The notes: a model not told the origin generated them from the letters alone. DNA of 64,000 nt from Rhizohabitans arisaemae (GCF_025996515.1 NZ_BLRH01000055.1:372001-436000); one strand, 5' to 3'; positions 7,269 to 15,292 are shown, numbered from the stretch's first letter. Made by a program: numbers and translations.

Positions 7269-7284
7269 GTAACATAGATGTTAC
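7269..7284. promoter_or_regulatory. Antitoxin operator, 16-bp palindrome
   Basis: GTAACATAGATGTTAC is a 7-bp inverted repeat with an AG centre, 25-40 bases upstream of the antitoxin start. Its half-site ends (GTAA/TTAC) recur in the toxin promoter palindrome. Confidence 0.6.
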
Positions 7285-7378
7285 GCCACGGTGAGGGTGA
7301 CAGATTCACACCGACTAGTTCCAGACGAACGAACCGCCGTCTCCATGCTGGACAGGAAACCGTCGGAGGTCGAGTTCA

Positions 7379-7894
7379 ATGAGAATCACTCTGGTTCTCG
7401 GGGACATCACCCGGCAGGAGGTCGACGCCGTCGTCAACGCGGCCAACTCCTCGCTACTGGGCGGCGGCGGAGTCGACGGGGCCATCCACCGGCGAGGCGG
7501 CCCCCAGATCCTCACCGAATGCCGCAGACTCCGCTCGGCTCAACTCGGGAAAGGGCTGCCCACCGGCCAAGCCGTGGCCACCACCGCCGGAGACCTTCCC
7601 GCCACCTGGGTCATCCACACCGTCGGCCCCGTCCACTCCCGCCAAGAAGACCGCTCCGGACTGCTCGCCTCCTGCTATCGGGAATCCCTAAGGGTCGCCG
7701 ACGAACTCGGCGCGGCCGTCGTCGCCTTCCCCGCCATCTCCACCGGGATCTACCGATGGCCGATCGACGACGCCGCCCGCATCGCGATCCAGACCATCTG
7801 CGGCACCCCGACCCAAGTGGCCGAGGTGAGATTCGTCCTGTTCACCCCGGACGCCTACACCGCCTTCGAGAAAGCCCTCTCACGACACCGGTGA
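7379..7894 (+). CDS. Macro-domain protein, probable O-acetyl-ADP-ribose deacetylase
   Basis: 171 residues, the size of a stand-alone MacroD-type domain. It has the ADP-ribose loops [19 protein letters not shown] with [14 protein letters not shown] in the first 45 residues, then VIHTVGP, and the [12 protein letters not shown] loop near residue 120. These are the motifs of macro domains that hydrolyse O-acetyl-ADP-ribose or remove ADP-ribose from proteins. GGAGG lies about eight bases before the ATG. It is cytosolic. It sits between the toxin-antitoxin pair and tRNA-Ala copy B; no ADP-ribosyltransferase gene is adjacent, so a DarT-DarG-like role is not supported. Confidence 0.9.
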   Translation: MRITLVLGDITRQEVDAVVNAANSSLLGGGGVDGAIHRRGGPQILTECRRLRSAQLGKGLPTGQAVATTAGDLPATWVIHTVGPVHSRQEDRSGLLASCYRESLRVADELGAAVVAFPAISTGIYRWPIDDAARIAIQTICGTPTQVAEVRFVLFTPDAYTAFEKALSRHR

Positions 7895-7912
7895 CCCCGT
7901 ACCAGGGCCAGG

Positions 7913-7941
7913 TGCGAAATGGTCGCCGAGGGCGCTACGCT
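7913..7941 (+). promoter_or_regulatory. Promoter of tRNA-Ala copy B
   Basis: TGCGAA (7913-7918) and TACGCT (7936-7941) are separated by 17 bases, exactly as upstream of copy A. The surrounding ~70 bases are also closely similar to those of copy A. Confidence 0.6.
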
Positions 7942-7966
7942 TCTGGAGCCGGATCACATCCGGCGC

Positions 7967-8039
7967 GGGGCTATGGCGCAGCTGGTAGCGCGCCTCCATG
8001 GCATGGAGGAGGTCTGGGGTTCGAATCCCCATAGCTCCA
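7967..8039 (+). tRNA. tRNA-Ala(GGC), copy B
   Basis: Same 73 bases as copies A and C: G3-U70 acceptor pair, GGC anticodon in loop ATGGCAT, TTCGAAT T loop, A73, no encoded CCA. It points away from copy A, so the two form an inverted pair around 5.5 kb. Confidence 0.97.
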
Positions 8040-8700
8040 CGCGACTTACCTGGGCTCCCCCTGCTTGTAAGCCCCTTCGGGGCTTACTTCGCCGGAGGGA
8101 GTCTCGTCATTTATCCCAGGAGGATGACCTCCTGGAACCTCCACGTGTGGGGGCTGCCGCCCCCACTCCCCCGCCGGGGTTGCCCTGGTCGCGGGTTTTC
8201 GGGTCCGTGGGTTGTGGTGTGGGCTTGGGTGGGGCTGGTCGGCTTGGTCTTCGCGGGCTTCCTCTGCTTGTAGGCCCCTTCGGGGCTTACGTTGCCGGTG
8301 GGGGCCTTTGTTGTTTCTCCCGGGAGAGTGAGCCACTGTGGTGGGCTGCCGCCCCCACGCCCCGCCGGGGTCACCCCGGTTACGGGTTCTCGGTGGGGGT
8401 GGAGCGGGTCGTTCGACTCAGGCCATTCCGGATTCCCCCTGCTTGCAGGCCCATTCGGAGTTCGCTTCGCCGGAAACAGGCTCGTCGTTCCTCCGGGAGG
8501 GCCATCGACTCCTGGACGCTCCACGTGTGGGGGATGCCGCCCCCACACGCCTGTTGGAGTTATCCCGGTCATGCGACGCGGGTCGAGGGCAGGTCTGATC
8601 GGCTCAAGCCATCCTGGATTCCCTCTGGTTGTAAGCCCATTCGGGGGCTTGGCCTGCCGGAGGGGGTCTCGTCGAAGGGGGACCGTCGTGAAGGTCCGAT
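8040..8700 (+). repeat. Degenerate tandem repeat downstream of tRNA-Ala copy B
   Basis: The hairpin block seen beside copies A and C is present in diverged form: a GTAAGCCCC hairpin at 8067-8087, then the CCAGGAGG hairpin and the GTGGGGGC hairpin. Related units follow. The anchor CTGCTTG or a close variant recurs at 8061, 8264, 8439 and 8625 (spacings 203, 175 and 186), each followed by a GCCC-TTCGG-type sequence and, in the first three, by a CCGCCCCCAC stretch. The long open frame through this region includes the tRNA and is not a gene. Nothing else is recognisable in the 678 bases between the tRNA and the ABC gene. Confidence 0.75.
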
Positions 8701-8717
8701 GTAGAGGCGGGTGGTGC

Positions 8718-10565
8718 TCAGATGAGGGGTTGGGGGACGGGGTCGGAGTCGTCGCGGTAGCCGCTGGCTTGGGTTTCGAAGAGGCGGGCGTATCGGCTGC
8801 CCGCGCTGACCAGTTCACGGTGGGTGCCCTGTTCGACGAGCATGCCGCCGCTCAGGACGACGATCAGGTCGGCGTCGCGGACCGCGCCGAGCCGGTGGGA
8901 GACGAGCAGGCTGGTCTGCCCGGCGCGGTGCTCGCGGAGCCGCCGGTGGACCTCGTACTCGGCCTGCGGGTCCAGGCCTGAGCTGGGTTCGTCGAGGATG
9001 AGCAGGTCCCGGTGTTCCCGTACGACGGCGCGGGCCAGGGCCAGGCGCTGCCACTGGCCGCCGGAGAGCAGCACCCCGGCCTGCGGGTCGTCGTCCTCCG
9101 GCCCGAAGAAGGCCCGGCTCAGCAGGGTGTCGTAGCCGCGGGGCAGGGCACGGATGGTCTCGTCCACGCCCGCGGTCACCGCGGCGGCCCGGATTCTGGC
9201 CCGGTCGGTCATCGCCGCGAGTTCCCCGACGCCGATGTTCTCGGCCGCGGTCAGGTCGTAGCTCATGTAGTCCTGGAAGAGTACGCCCATTCTGGCGCGC
9301 AGTTCGGCCGGCGGCACTTCGCGGATGTCGACCCCGTCCCAGAGGATGCTGCCCCTGGTCGGATCGTAGAAGCGGCAGAGCAGTTTGATCAGCGTGGTCT
9401 TCCCGGCCCCGTTGAGTCCGACCAGCGCGACCGACGTGCCGCGGCGGATCGTCAGGTTGACCCCGCGGAGCACCCAGGGATGCCCGGCGTCGTAGCGGAA
9501 CCACACGTCGCGGAGTTCGATGCCGTGCCGCAGCGTGGGCAGGGTCGCCGGTCGCAGGGGCGGGCACAGGTCGTCGGGGAGCGCCATCACGCGTTCGTGG
9601 TACCCGAAGAGGAGCAGCGCCTGGCTCGCCACGGCGGCGTTCTCCACGGTGGCGATCAGCGCGGCCTGCGTCCCGGCCACGGCGGCGGCGAAGGCGGTGA
9701 CGTCGCCGAGGGTGAGCCGCCCGGCGAGCGCGGAGTACACGGCCCAGATCAGCCCGGCGCCGCTGACGGCGGCGGACAGCGCGGCGAGCGCCGACTGGGT
9801 GAACGCCTCCCGGCGGTCGAGGCGCCGCTCGCCGCCTTGAAGGGTGGCCAGTTCCCCGAGGACCCGGCGTTTGAGGAAGTCGCCGAGCCCGAAGAGCCGG
9901 ACCTCTTTGGCGGCTTGGACGTCGGTGATGAGGGTGGAGTAGAAGATCTGCCGCCGGGCCGCCGCGGACTGCCCCGCGATCATCCGGACCCGCCGCCGTT
10001 CCAGGGACATCCTGGCGAGCAGGATGGGGAGCGCGGCGAGCGCCACGAGTCCCGCCATCAGGGGGCTGAGCACGGCCAGGGCGGCGAACAGCCCGGCGAG
10101 GGCGATGACGTTGCGCGCGAGGTCGAACAGGCCGGAGGTGACCGGCCCCATCGCGCCTCCGGTGGCCTGGGTCGCCGTCCGGAGTTCGTCGAGGAACTCG
10201 GGGTTCTCGAACCGCGACAGACCTTGGAAGCCGTTCACCTTCGTGTAGAGGCGGTCCTGCAGCACCATGTCGAGCCGGCGATCCGTCTCGGCTCGGAGGT
10301 ATCCGGTGAGGTGCGGCAGCACCCCGGCGAACAGCCCGAGGGCGACGAGGGCGCCGACCGGCCCCGCCACGGTGCCGGTCCCGCCGGCCGTCAGCCCGTC
10401 GATCAGCAGTTTGGTCGTCCACACGGTGGCCGCGGGCAGCAGCCCGGCCAGGACCGTGACCACCAGCTGGGACAGCACGAGGACGGGCCCGGCCTGCCGG
10501 CACAGCGAAGCCACGGCGGCCAGGCGCCGGAGCCTGGCCGCGCGTGGTGCCGGACGGCCGGTCAT
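8718..10565 (-). CDS. ABC exporter, fused permease and ATPase
   Basis: 615 residues from the ATG at 10563-10565, which overlaps the stop of the upstream thioredoxin-like gene (ATGA). Residues ~20-320 are a six-helix type-I exporter membrane domain. From ~350 on is the ATPase with Walker A GLNGAGKTTL, Q-loop LFQDYMSYDL, signature LSGGQWQRLALARA, Walker B LLILDEPSSG and switch VSHRLG. There is no N-terminal C39 peptidase, so leader cleavage would need another enzyme. It is the last gene of the cluster for a small six-cysteine peptide, and export of that peptide is the likeliest role. The substrate is inferred from context. Confidence 0.88.
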   Translation of the reverse strand: MTGRPAPRAARLRRLAAVASLCRQAGPVLVLSQLVVTVLAGLLPAATVWTTKLLIDGLTAGGTGTVAGPVGALVALGLFAGVLPHLTGYLRAETDRRLDMVLQDRLYTKVNGFQGLSRFENPEFLDELRTATQATGGAMGPVTSGLFDLARNVIALAGLFAALAVLSPLMAGLVALAALPILLARMSLERRRVRMIAGQSAAARRQIFYSTLITDVQAAKEVRLFGLGDFLKRRVLGELATLQGGERRLDRREAFTQSALAALSAAVSGAGLIWAVYSALAGRLTLGDVTAFAAAVAGTQAALIATVENAAVASQALLLFGYHERVMALPDDLCPPLRPATLPTLRHGIELRDVWFRYDAGHPWVLRGVNLTIRRGTSVALVGLNGAGKTTLIKLLCRFYDPTRGSILWDGVDIREVPPAELRARMGVLFQDYMSYDLTAAENIGVGELAAMTDRARIRAAAVTAGVDETIRALPRGYDTLLSRAFFGPEDDDPQAGVLLSGGQWQRLALARAVVREHRDLLILDEPSSGLDPQAEYEVHRRLREHRAGQTSLLVSHRLGAVRDADLIVVLSGGMLVEQGTHRELVSAGSRYARLFETQASGYRDDSDPVPQPLI

Positions 10566-11056
10566 GTCGCGCCCGCCGCGGCCAGGATGTGGTCCGGTTC
10601 GGTGTCCGCCGCCACGATCGTCCCGTCGGGTCCGACCCGGAGGAACATCGGGAAGACCTGCAGCCCGAGAGCGTGCGCCACCCGGTCCGCGTCGTCGCCG
10701 GTGACGACGTTCGCCACACCGTCCACCGCCTGGATGAGGTCGGCCGCCTTCCCGATGTCGCCGACGACCGCCACCAGGGCGGTCCGGCCCTCGGCCAGTT
10801 CGGCGAACCGGGGCGCACGCTCGTGGCAGGTGTCGCATTCGACGTCGAAGAACGCCACGACATCGGTGGCCGCGGCCCCCGCGGGCATGGCGCGGCCGAC
10901 GAGGGCGGCGGGATCGTACGGGGTGAGCGCGGCCCCGCCGAGCCGCCCGAGCTGGGCGGTGTGCTCACGGAGCCGGCGGAGTATCCCCAGGGCCAGCACC
11001 AGGTTGAGCAGGCAGAGCGCGCCGACGAACACGACGGCGGCGATCAGGAAAGGCAT
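10562..11056 (-). CDS. Membrane-anchored MauD/TlpA-like thiol-disulfide protein
   Basis: 164 residues. An N-terminal membrane anchor (residues ~3-27) is followed by a thioredoxin-like domain with the redox pair C74-x-x-C77 in FDVECDTCHERAP and a PMFLRVGPDG strand near the end. The order MauE-like gene then this gene mirrors methylamine dehydrogenase clusters, where MauE and MauD are needed to form the disulfides of the small subunit. Here the small cysteine-rich product is the 64-residue peptide encoded upstream. It overlaps the ABC gene start by four bases and follows the MauE-like gene by 15 bases. Confidence 0.8.
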   Translation of the reverse strand: MPFLIAAVVFVGALCLLNLVLALGILRRLREHTAQLGRLGGAALTPYDPAALVGRAMPAGAAATDVVAFFDVECDTCHERAPRFAELAEGRTALVAVVGDIGKAADLIQAVDGVANVVTGDDADRVAHALGLQVFPMFLRVGPDGTIVAADTEPDHILAAAGAT

Positions 11057-11071
11057 CGGGCACCCTCATTT

Positions 11072-11602
11072 TCAGGCGGTGAACAGCTCCATCAGGTCGT
11101 CGAGGCGCACCACAAGAAGCGCCCCGACGACGGCGGCGGCGAGGGCTAGGGCGACCCCGGCCGGGTGCGCCGCGGCACCCCCGGCGGCCCAGGCCACGAG
11201 CCCGGTGCAGCCGATCGCCGTCAGGATGAGATTGCGTATCACGTGCGCGGGTCCGAGCGGCGTGGCGGTGCGGCCGAAACATCGGCACGGCGTCCGCCGC
11301 CCCCGGCGCAACGCGATCAGGACACCTCCGGTCAGGACGGCGAGCGTCCCGGTGGCGGCGGCGAACCCCAGGGGCGCCGTCGGCGGTGACACCAGCAGAA
11401 GCGGCGTCACCGCCTCAGCCCCCACCAGGGCATACGCCGCCACCGCGGATCCGGCTCGGGAGAAGATGCCAAGGGTCGTGAGGGAAGCCGTGAACTCCTG
11501 GAACGCGGTACGCCCGCGGACCTTCCCGGCGACCGCGATCAGGAAGACCGTGATCAGCAGCGCCCGGCAGGCGATCTCGACGTATGGCATCTCCGCCACC
11601 AC
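11072..11602 (-). CDS. MauE/DoxX-type redox membrane protein
   Basis: 176 residues from a GTG at 11600-11602 (an ATG four codons further in is an alternative). It has four or more transmembrane helices: ACRALLITVFLIAVAGKVRG at the start, then VAAYALVGAEAVTPLLLV, AATGTLAVLTGGVLIAL and two near the C terminus. The motif TPCRCFG between helices is the cysteine loop of MauE proteins. The family works in the membrane in disulfide formation or electron transfer to a periplasmic or external partner. It lies directly downstream of the cysteine-rich peptide gene, separated by a strong hairpin. Confidence 0.85.
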   Translation of the reverse strand: MVAEMPYVEIACRALLITVFLIAVAGKVRGRTAFQEFTASLTTLGIFSRAGSAVAAYALVGAEAVTPLLLVSPPTAPLGFAAATGTLAVLTGGVLIALRRGRRTPCRCFGRTATPLGPAHVIRNLILTAIGCTGLVAWAAGGAAAHPAGVALALAAAVVGALLVVRLDDLMELFTA

Positions 11603-11612
11603 CTCGTGTCCG

Positions 11613-11638
11613 GGTCTGGCGGCGCCCGCCGCCAGACC
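11613..11638 (-). terminator. Intercistronic hairpin after the cysteine-rich peptide gene
   Basis: Arms 11613-11623 and 11628-11638 are perfect 11-bp complements around a 4-base loop. The hairpin begins 12 bases after the peptide's stop codon and has no U tract. Such a structure can act as a partial terminator or 3' stabiliser, giving more precursor peptide than downstream enzymes. Confidence 0.65.
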
Positions 11639-11650
11639 GATGCCTTCCGC

Positions 11651-11845
11651 TTAGGCGCCGCACCTCCGGTACACGTAGCAGGCGCCGCAGTAGGTCCTGC
11701 CGCCGATGTTGGTGCAGAGCTTGCGGTAGTCCGAGCGCTCCCGGCAGTAGCAGTGCACGTACCACTCGGCGGCGGCCTGCGCCGACGCCTTCGGCGCCAG
11801 CTTCTCTACGATCCGATCACCAAGCCGGCCCAAGAGACTGGTCAT
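11651..11845 (-). CDS. Six-cysteine small peptide, putative secreted precursor
   Basis: 64 residues with an excellent ribosome site (AAAGGAG nine bases before the ATG). The first ~24 residues are an amphipathic helix (LLGRLGDRIVEKLAPK) ending in repeated A-x-A motifs (ASAQAAA). This looks like a leader but lacks a hydrophobic core. The rest is a short basic, aromatic core with cysteines at 32, 34, 44, 53, 56 and 62, enough for three disulfides, and Trp28 plus many Tyr. The leader resembles in style the start of MauA, the methylamine dehydrogenase small subunit, but MauA is far larger and has more cysteines. Position before MauE, MauD-like and ABC genes suggests a disulfide-rich exported peptide. 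I do not recognise its family, and activity is unknown. Confidence 0.75.
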   Translation of the reverse strand: MTSLLGRLGDRIVEKLAPKASAQAAAEWYVHCYCRERSDYRKLCTNIGGRTYCGACYVYRRCGA

Positions 11846-11897
11846 GGATTCGCTCCTTTCCTAGCGATTCGGTGGACCGAAAGCTAGCGGGGAGGCA

Positions 11898-11927
11898 TAC
11901 AGCGACCGATACAGCCGCACTACAAAC
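11898..11927 (-). promoter_or_regulatory. Putative SARP-binding direct repeats upstream of the peptide gene
   Basis: On the reverse strand the heptamers GTTTGTA, GGCTGTA and CGCTGTA start 11 and 12 bases apart, one helical turn each, as SARP/AfsR regulators require. They end about 50 bases upstream of the peptide ATG, and a TAGCTT -10-like hexamer follows 11 bases after the last one. The first heptamer overlaps the stop codon of the SARP gene itself. Confidence 0.6.
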
Positions 11928-14823
11928 CGGCGGTGAGCAGCCTCTCCAGCACCGGATCCCGCCGCATCGCGCGACCGGCGAAGAGTTCCGCGGCCCGTCC
12001 GGCGTCCGCCGCGGCACGGGGATCCCCCAAGGCCGTACGGGCCCTGGCGAGCTGACGCAGGCAGGCGGCCTGGCCGTAGACGTCGCCGGTCCGGGTGGTC
12101 AGTTCCAGCACGGGTTCCAGGTCGGCCACGGCCGCCGCGGGGTCACCCCGGCGCAGCCAGAGCTCGGATCTGCTGAGCAGCACCTGCCACTCATCCTCCC
12201 GGTTGCCGGTCTCCGCGCAGCGGACCAGCGCCTCCGCCCACACGGCCAGCGCCCGCTCCCCCTCGTCGAGCAGCAGGTGGGCGCGGCCGAGCGCGGCCAG
12301 GGTGATGCTCTCGCCGTACAGATCGCCGTCCGCCCGTCGGACGGAGAGGCACCGCTGGAGCCGGTCCGCCGCCTCGGCGTACCGGCCCAGCCCGAGCAGC
12401 ACCTCGCCCAGGTTGTGGCTGACCATCCCGACCCGTTCCAGCCCGTGCGCCTCGAGCAGCCGCAACGCCGCGGTGAAGTGGCCGAGCGCGGCGTCGAGGT
12501 CGCCGGTCTGCATGCTGATCCAGCCGAGGTTGTGCAGTGCCCGCCCCTCCCCGGCACGGTCGCCCGACTCCCGCCAGAGTTCGAGCGCCCGGCGCGTCAG
12601 GTCGACCGCCGCCTCGGCCCGGCCGGTCCGAAGCTCCGCGAGTCCGAGCGTCACGAGCGTGGACGCCTCCGCGTCGCCGTCACCGGTGCGCCGCGCCACC
12701 TCGACGGCGAGGCGGGCGACGGTTTCGAGCTCCTGCCAGTATCCGCCTTTCATCGCCACGGATTTGATCGTGGCCATCAGCTCGACGACGAAAAGGGGGA
12801 TGTCGCCCTCCCCTGCCGCGGCCTGTACGGCTACCGCGACCAGGCAGCGCAGCTCCGTGTCGAACCACCGTACGGCCGTGGCGGGGTCGTTCAGGACGAG
12901 GCCGGTGTCGTGCCCGTCCGTCTTCCCTCCGCCGGATCCCAGATGTGGCTGAATCAGCCCGTGCATCCGCCGGCAGAGGCCGAGATACCAGTCGAGGGCG
13001 CGCCGGACGGCGTGTTCCCGTTCCTCAGGCGGTTCGCAGGCGACGGCCAGTTCCCCGGCGAACAGCCGGAGCAGATCGTGGGTACGGAAGCGGTCGTCGC
13101 CGACCGGCTCCATCAGGCGCGCCTCGGTCAGCTCGTCGAGCGCGGCTTCGGCGTCCTTGGCGTCGACGCCGGCCAGGGCGGCGACCAGTCCGACGCCGAC
13201 CTCGGGCACGTCCAGCATGCCGAACAGGCGGAAGGTCCGCTGCGCGACACTCGTCAGGCTCTCGTAGCCCACCTCGAAGCAGGACCGGAGCCGCAGGTCG
13301 GCGGCCTGCAGCTCGTCCAGCCGCCGCCGCTGGTTCCGCAGCCGCCCGCCGAACCGCGCGAGCGACCAGTCGGGACGGCTCGCCAGCCGGGCACCCGCGA
13401 TGCGCAGCGCCAGCGGATAGTGGCCGCACCAGTGCGCGATCTCGGCCGCCGCCTCCGGCTCCGCCTCCACCCGCTCCCGACCGGCCAGCAACCCCAGCAT
13501 CAGCACCGCCTGCGCCTCGTCGAACCGGTCCACGACGATCTGTACGGCGTCCACGGTGGTCAGCGCCGACCGGCTGGTGACCAGCGCCGCGCAACCGTCG
13601 CCCGCCGGCAGCAACGGCGCCACCTGGGCGGCGCCGACCGCGTTGTCCAGGACGACCAGGACCCGCCGCTCGGCCAGCATCGACTGGTACGCGGCGGCCG
13701 CCTCCGCCGGTGCCGCCGGAACCTCACCCGGTCGCATGCCCAGGGCGCGCAGGAAGCGGCCGAGCACCTCGGCCGGACGCAGCGGCGGCAGGCCGGGGGT
13801 CGACCCCTGCAGGTCCACGTACAGCTGGCCGCCGGGGTATCGATCGGCCGCGTCGTGGGCCGCCCGCAACGCGAGGATCGACTTGCCGACCCCACCGGTC
13901 CCGTGCAGCGCGAGCACCGGCCGCCCCGCACCCGGCTCCGGATCGTCGCGGAGTACGGCCTGGAGCCGGGTGAGCTCGGCCGACCGCCCGACGAACACCG
14001 TGGGGGCCCGCGGAAGCTGCCGGGGAGCCGGGTGCCCGTCGTCGGCGGCCACGGCGCGCTCGGAGGCCAGGAGTGCGGGGTCCCGGCGCAGCACCGCCTG
14101 GTGCAGTCGGCCCAGTTCGGGCCCGGGGTCGATGCCGAGTTCGTCGGCGAGGATCCGCCGCGCGGATCCGAACGCGTCGAGCGCGCCGGCCACGTCGCCC
14201 CTCCGGTAGCGGGCGAGCATCAGCTGGGCGTGCAGCCGTTCGCGCAGGGGATACCGGCCGATCACCTCGCTGAGCAGGGCGGCGGCGGCCTCGTTCTTGC
14301 CGAGGGTCAGCCGGATCTCCGTGTGCTCCTCCACGACGCTCAGGTAGCCGTCGGTGAGGCGGGCGACCTCCTCACGAAGGGTGTGTCCCAGGGGTACGTC
14401 CTCCGCCGCCGACCCCTCCCACAGTGCGAGGCCCCGGGCGAAGGCGTCCTCCGCGCCGCGGAGGTCACGCCGGTTCAGCGCCTGGCGACCGCGTGCGGAC
14501 AGCGCCTCGAACCGATGGAGGTCGAGCTCTCCGGGTTCGACCCGCAGCAGGTAACCGGCCTCCGAGGTGACCAGCCGTTCGACGGTGGGGTCGGCCATGG
14601 GCGGGAGCAGTTTCCGCAGCTGCATCAGATACGTGCGCAGGTTCGCCACCGCGGAGTCGGGCGGCCGGTCGTCCCAGACCTCCGTGACCAGTGACCGGAG
14701 CGAGACGACGTGACCGGACCGCACGAGGAGCATGGCCAGGACGGTGCGCTGTTTGGGCGCTGTGATCTTGACGGGTGAACCGTCGAGGAGGACCCGCAGG
14801 GGGCCGAGTATCCGGAACTCCAT
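11920..14823 (-). CDS. SARP/AfsR-type regulator with NB-ARC and TPR domains
   Basis: 967 residues. Domains in order: an OmpR-like winged helix (residues ~1-95, MEFRILGPLRVLLDG, KQRTVLAMLLVRSGHVVS), a bacterial transcriptional activator domain (~97-245), an NB-ARC ATPase (~265-560; P-loop LHGTGGVGKSILALRAA, then VLVVLDNAVGAAQVAPLLP), and C-terminal tetratricopeptide repeats (~650-960; LHNLGWISMQTGDLDAALGHF). This is the full AfsR architecture, used as a pathway activator of secondary-metabolite genes. It starts 13 bases after the signal peptidase stop and lies immediately upstream of the peptide gene. It probably activates that gene through 11898-11927. Confidence 0.92.
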   Translation of the reverse strand: MEFRILGPLRVLLDGSPVKITAPKQRTVLAMLLVRSGHVVSLRSLVTEVWDDRPPDSAVANLRTYLMQLRKLLPPMADPTVERLVTSEAGYLLRVEPGELDLHRFEALSARGRQALNRRDLRGAEDAFARGLALWEGSAAEDVPLGHTLREEVARLTDGYLSVVEEHTEIRLTLGKNEAAAALLSEVIGRYPLRERLHAQLMLARYRRGDVAGALDAFGSARRILADELGIDPGPELGRLHQAVLRRDPALLASERAVAADDGHPAPRQLPRAPTVFVGRSAELTRLQAVLRDDPEPGAGRPVLALHGTGGVGKSILALRAAHDAADRYPGGQLYVDLQGSTPGLPPLRPAEVLGRFLRALGMRPGEVPAAPAEAAAAYQSMLAERRVLVVLDNAVGAAQVAPLLPAGDGCAALVTSRSALTTVDAVQIVVDRFDEAQAVLMLGLLAGRERVEAEPEAAAEIAHWCGHYPLALRIAGARLASRPDWSLARFGGRLRNQRRRLDELQAADLRLRSCFEVGYESLTSVAQRTFRLFGMLDVPEVGVGLVAALAGVDAKDAEAALDELTEARLMEPVGDDRFRTHDLLRLFAGELAVACEPPEEREHAVRRALDWYLGLCRRMHGLIQPHLGSGGGKTDGHDTGLVLNDPATAVRWFDTELRCLVAVAVQAAAGEGDIPLFVVELMATIKSVAMKGGYWQELETVARLAVEVARRTGDGDAEASTLVTLGLAELRTGRAEAAVDLTRRALELWRESGDRAGEGRALHNLGWISMQTGDLDAALGHFTAALRLLEAHGLERVGMVSHNLGEVLLGLGRYAEAADRLQRCLSVRRADGDLYGESITLAALGRAHLLLDEGERALAVWAEALVRCAETGNREDEWQVLLSRSELWLRRGDPAAAVADLEPVLELTTRTGDVYGQAACLRQLARARTALGDPRAAADAGRAAELFAGRAMRRDPVLERLLTAGL

Positions 14824-14836
14824 AAGCGTGCGGTCC

Positions 14837-15292
14837 TTACCGCGCGAGCGCGGGCCCGCCCAGGCGGCGCAGCGCGATCCCGAGCAGGCGGTCGGCGGGG
14901 TAGAACCCGCGCTGCCGGGAGTCTACGCCGTCGGGGTTGTCGCCGTAGACCACCAGCGAGCCGGCCGGTACGCGCGTCACGGTTTCGTCCACGGCGATCC
15001 CGCGGGGTACGGGGTCTCCGGGCGTCGCGACGATGCGCTTGATGTGTCGGCGCCTGCCGGGCGGCAGGGGGATGTGCCGTCCGGCGGGGGCGGGCGGAGG
15101 TTCCAGCACCACGATGTCGCCTCTGCCCACCTGGTCGATCCGCCTGCGCCGGACCAGGACCCGGTCCCCGTCGTCGAGGGTCGGCGCCATGCTCGTCCCG
15201 TCGACCGTGACCACCACGTAGCGGCGGCGGACCAGCAGGGCCGCCGCCCCCAGGACAAGAGCCACCAGCATGCCCCCGCCGATCAACTTCAT
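14837..15292 (-). CDS. Type I signal peptidase (S26 family)
   Basis: 151 residues from the ATG at 15290-15292, preceded by GGGGGAG. One N-terminal membrane helix (residues ~5-21) is followed by the catalytic boxes: Ser34 in DGTSMAPTL, the general base Lys85 in HIKRIVATPGD, and box E YGDNPDGVDSRQRGF. It is short, as in many actinobacterial accessory signal peptidases. As first gene of the peptide cluster, possibly cotranscribed with the SARP gene, it may be dedicated to cleaving the peptide's leader after an A-x-A motif. A general role in secretion cannot be excluded. Confidence 0.88.
   Translation of the reverse strand: MKLIGGGMLVALVLGAAALLVRRRYVVVTVDGTSMAPTLDDGDRVLVRRRRIDQVGRGDIVVLEPPPAPAGRHIPLPPGRRRHIKRIVATPGDPVPRGIAVDETVTRVPAGSLVVYGDNPDGVDSRQRGFYPADRLLGIALRRLGGPALAR

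Noticed and set aside
7379-7894. DarT-DarG type toxin-antitoxin system
   Set aside because: The macro domain is clear, but no DarT-like ADP-ribosyltransferase is next to it. The adjacent toxin is HigB-like with its own XRE partner.
2374-8039. Prophage or integrative element
   Set aside because: No integrase, excisionase, capsid or replication gene is visible, despite the flanking tRNAs.
7919-8704. 261-codon frame through tRNA-Ala copy B and repeats
   Set aside because: Same artefact: the frame includes the whole tRNA, and the rest is repeat-derived.
9012-11654. 880-codon plus-strand frame opposite the ABC and redox genes
   Set aside because: It is Gly/Pro/Arg-rich with no domain, and it mirrors codon positions of well-supported reverse-strand genes.
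11584-14694. 1036-codon plus-strand frame opposite the SARP gene
   Set aside because: High GC at third positions of the real gene removes stops on the opposite strand. The SARP frame has three recognisable domains and this one has none.
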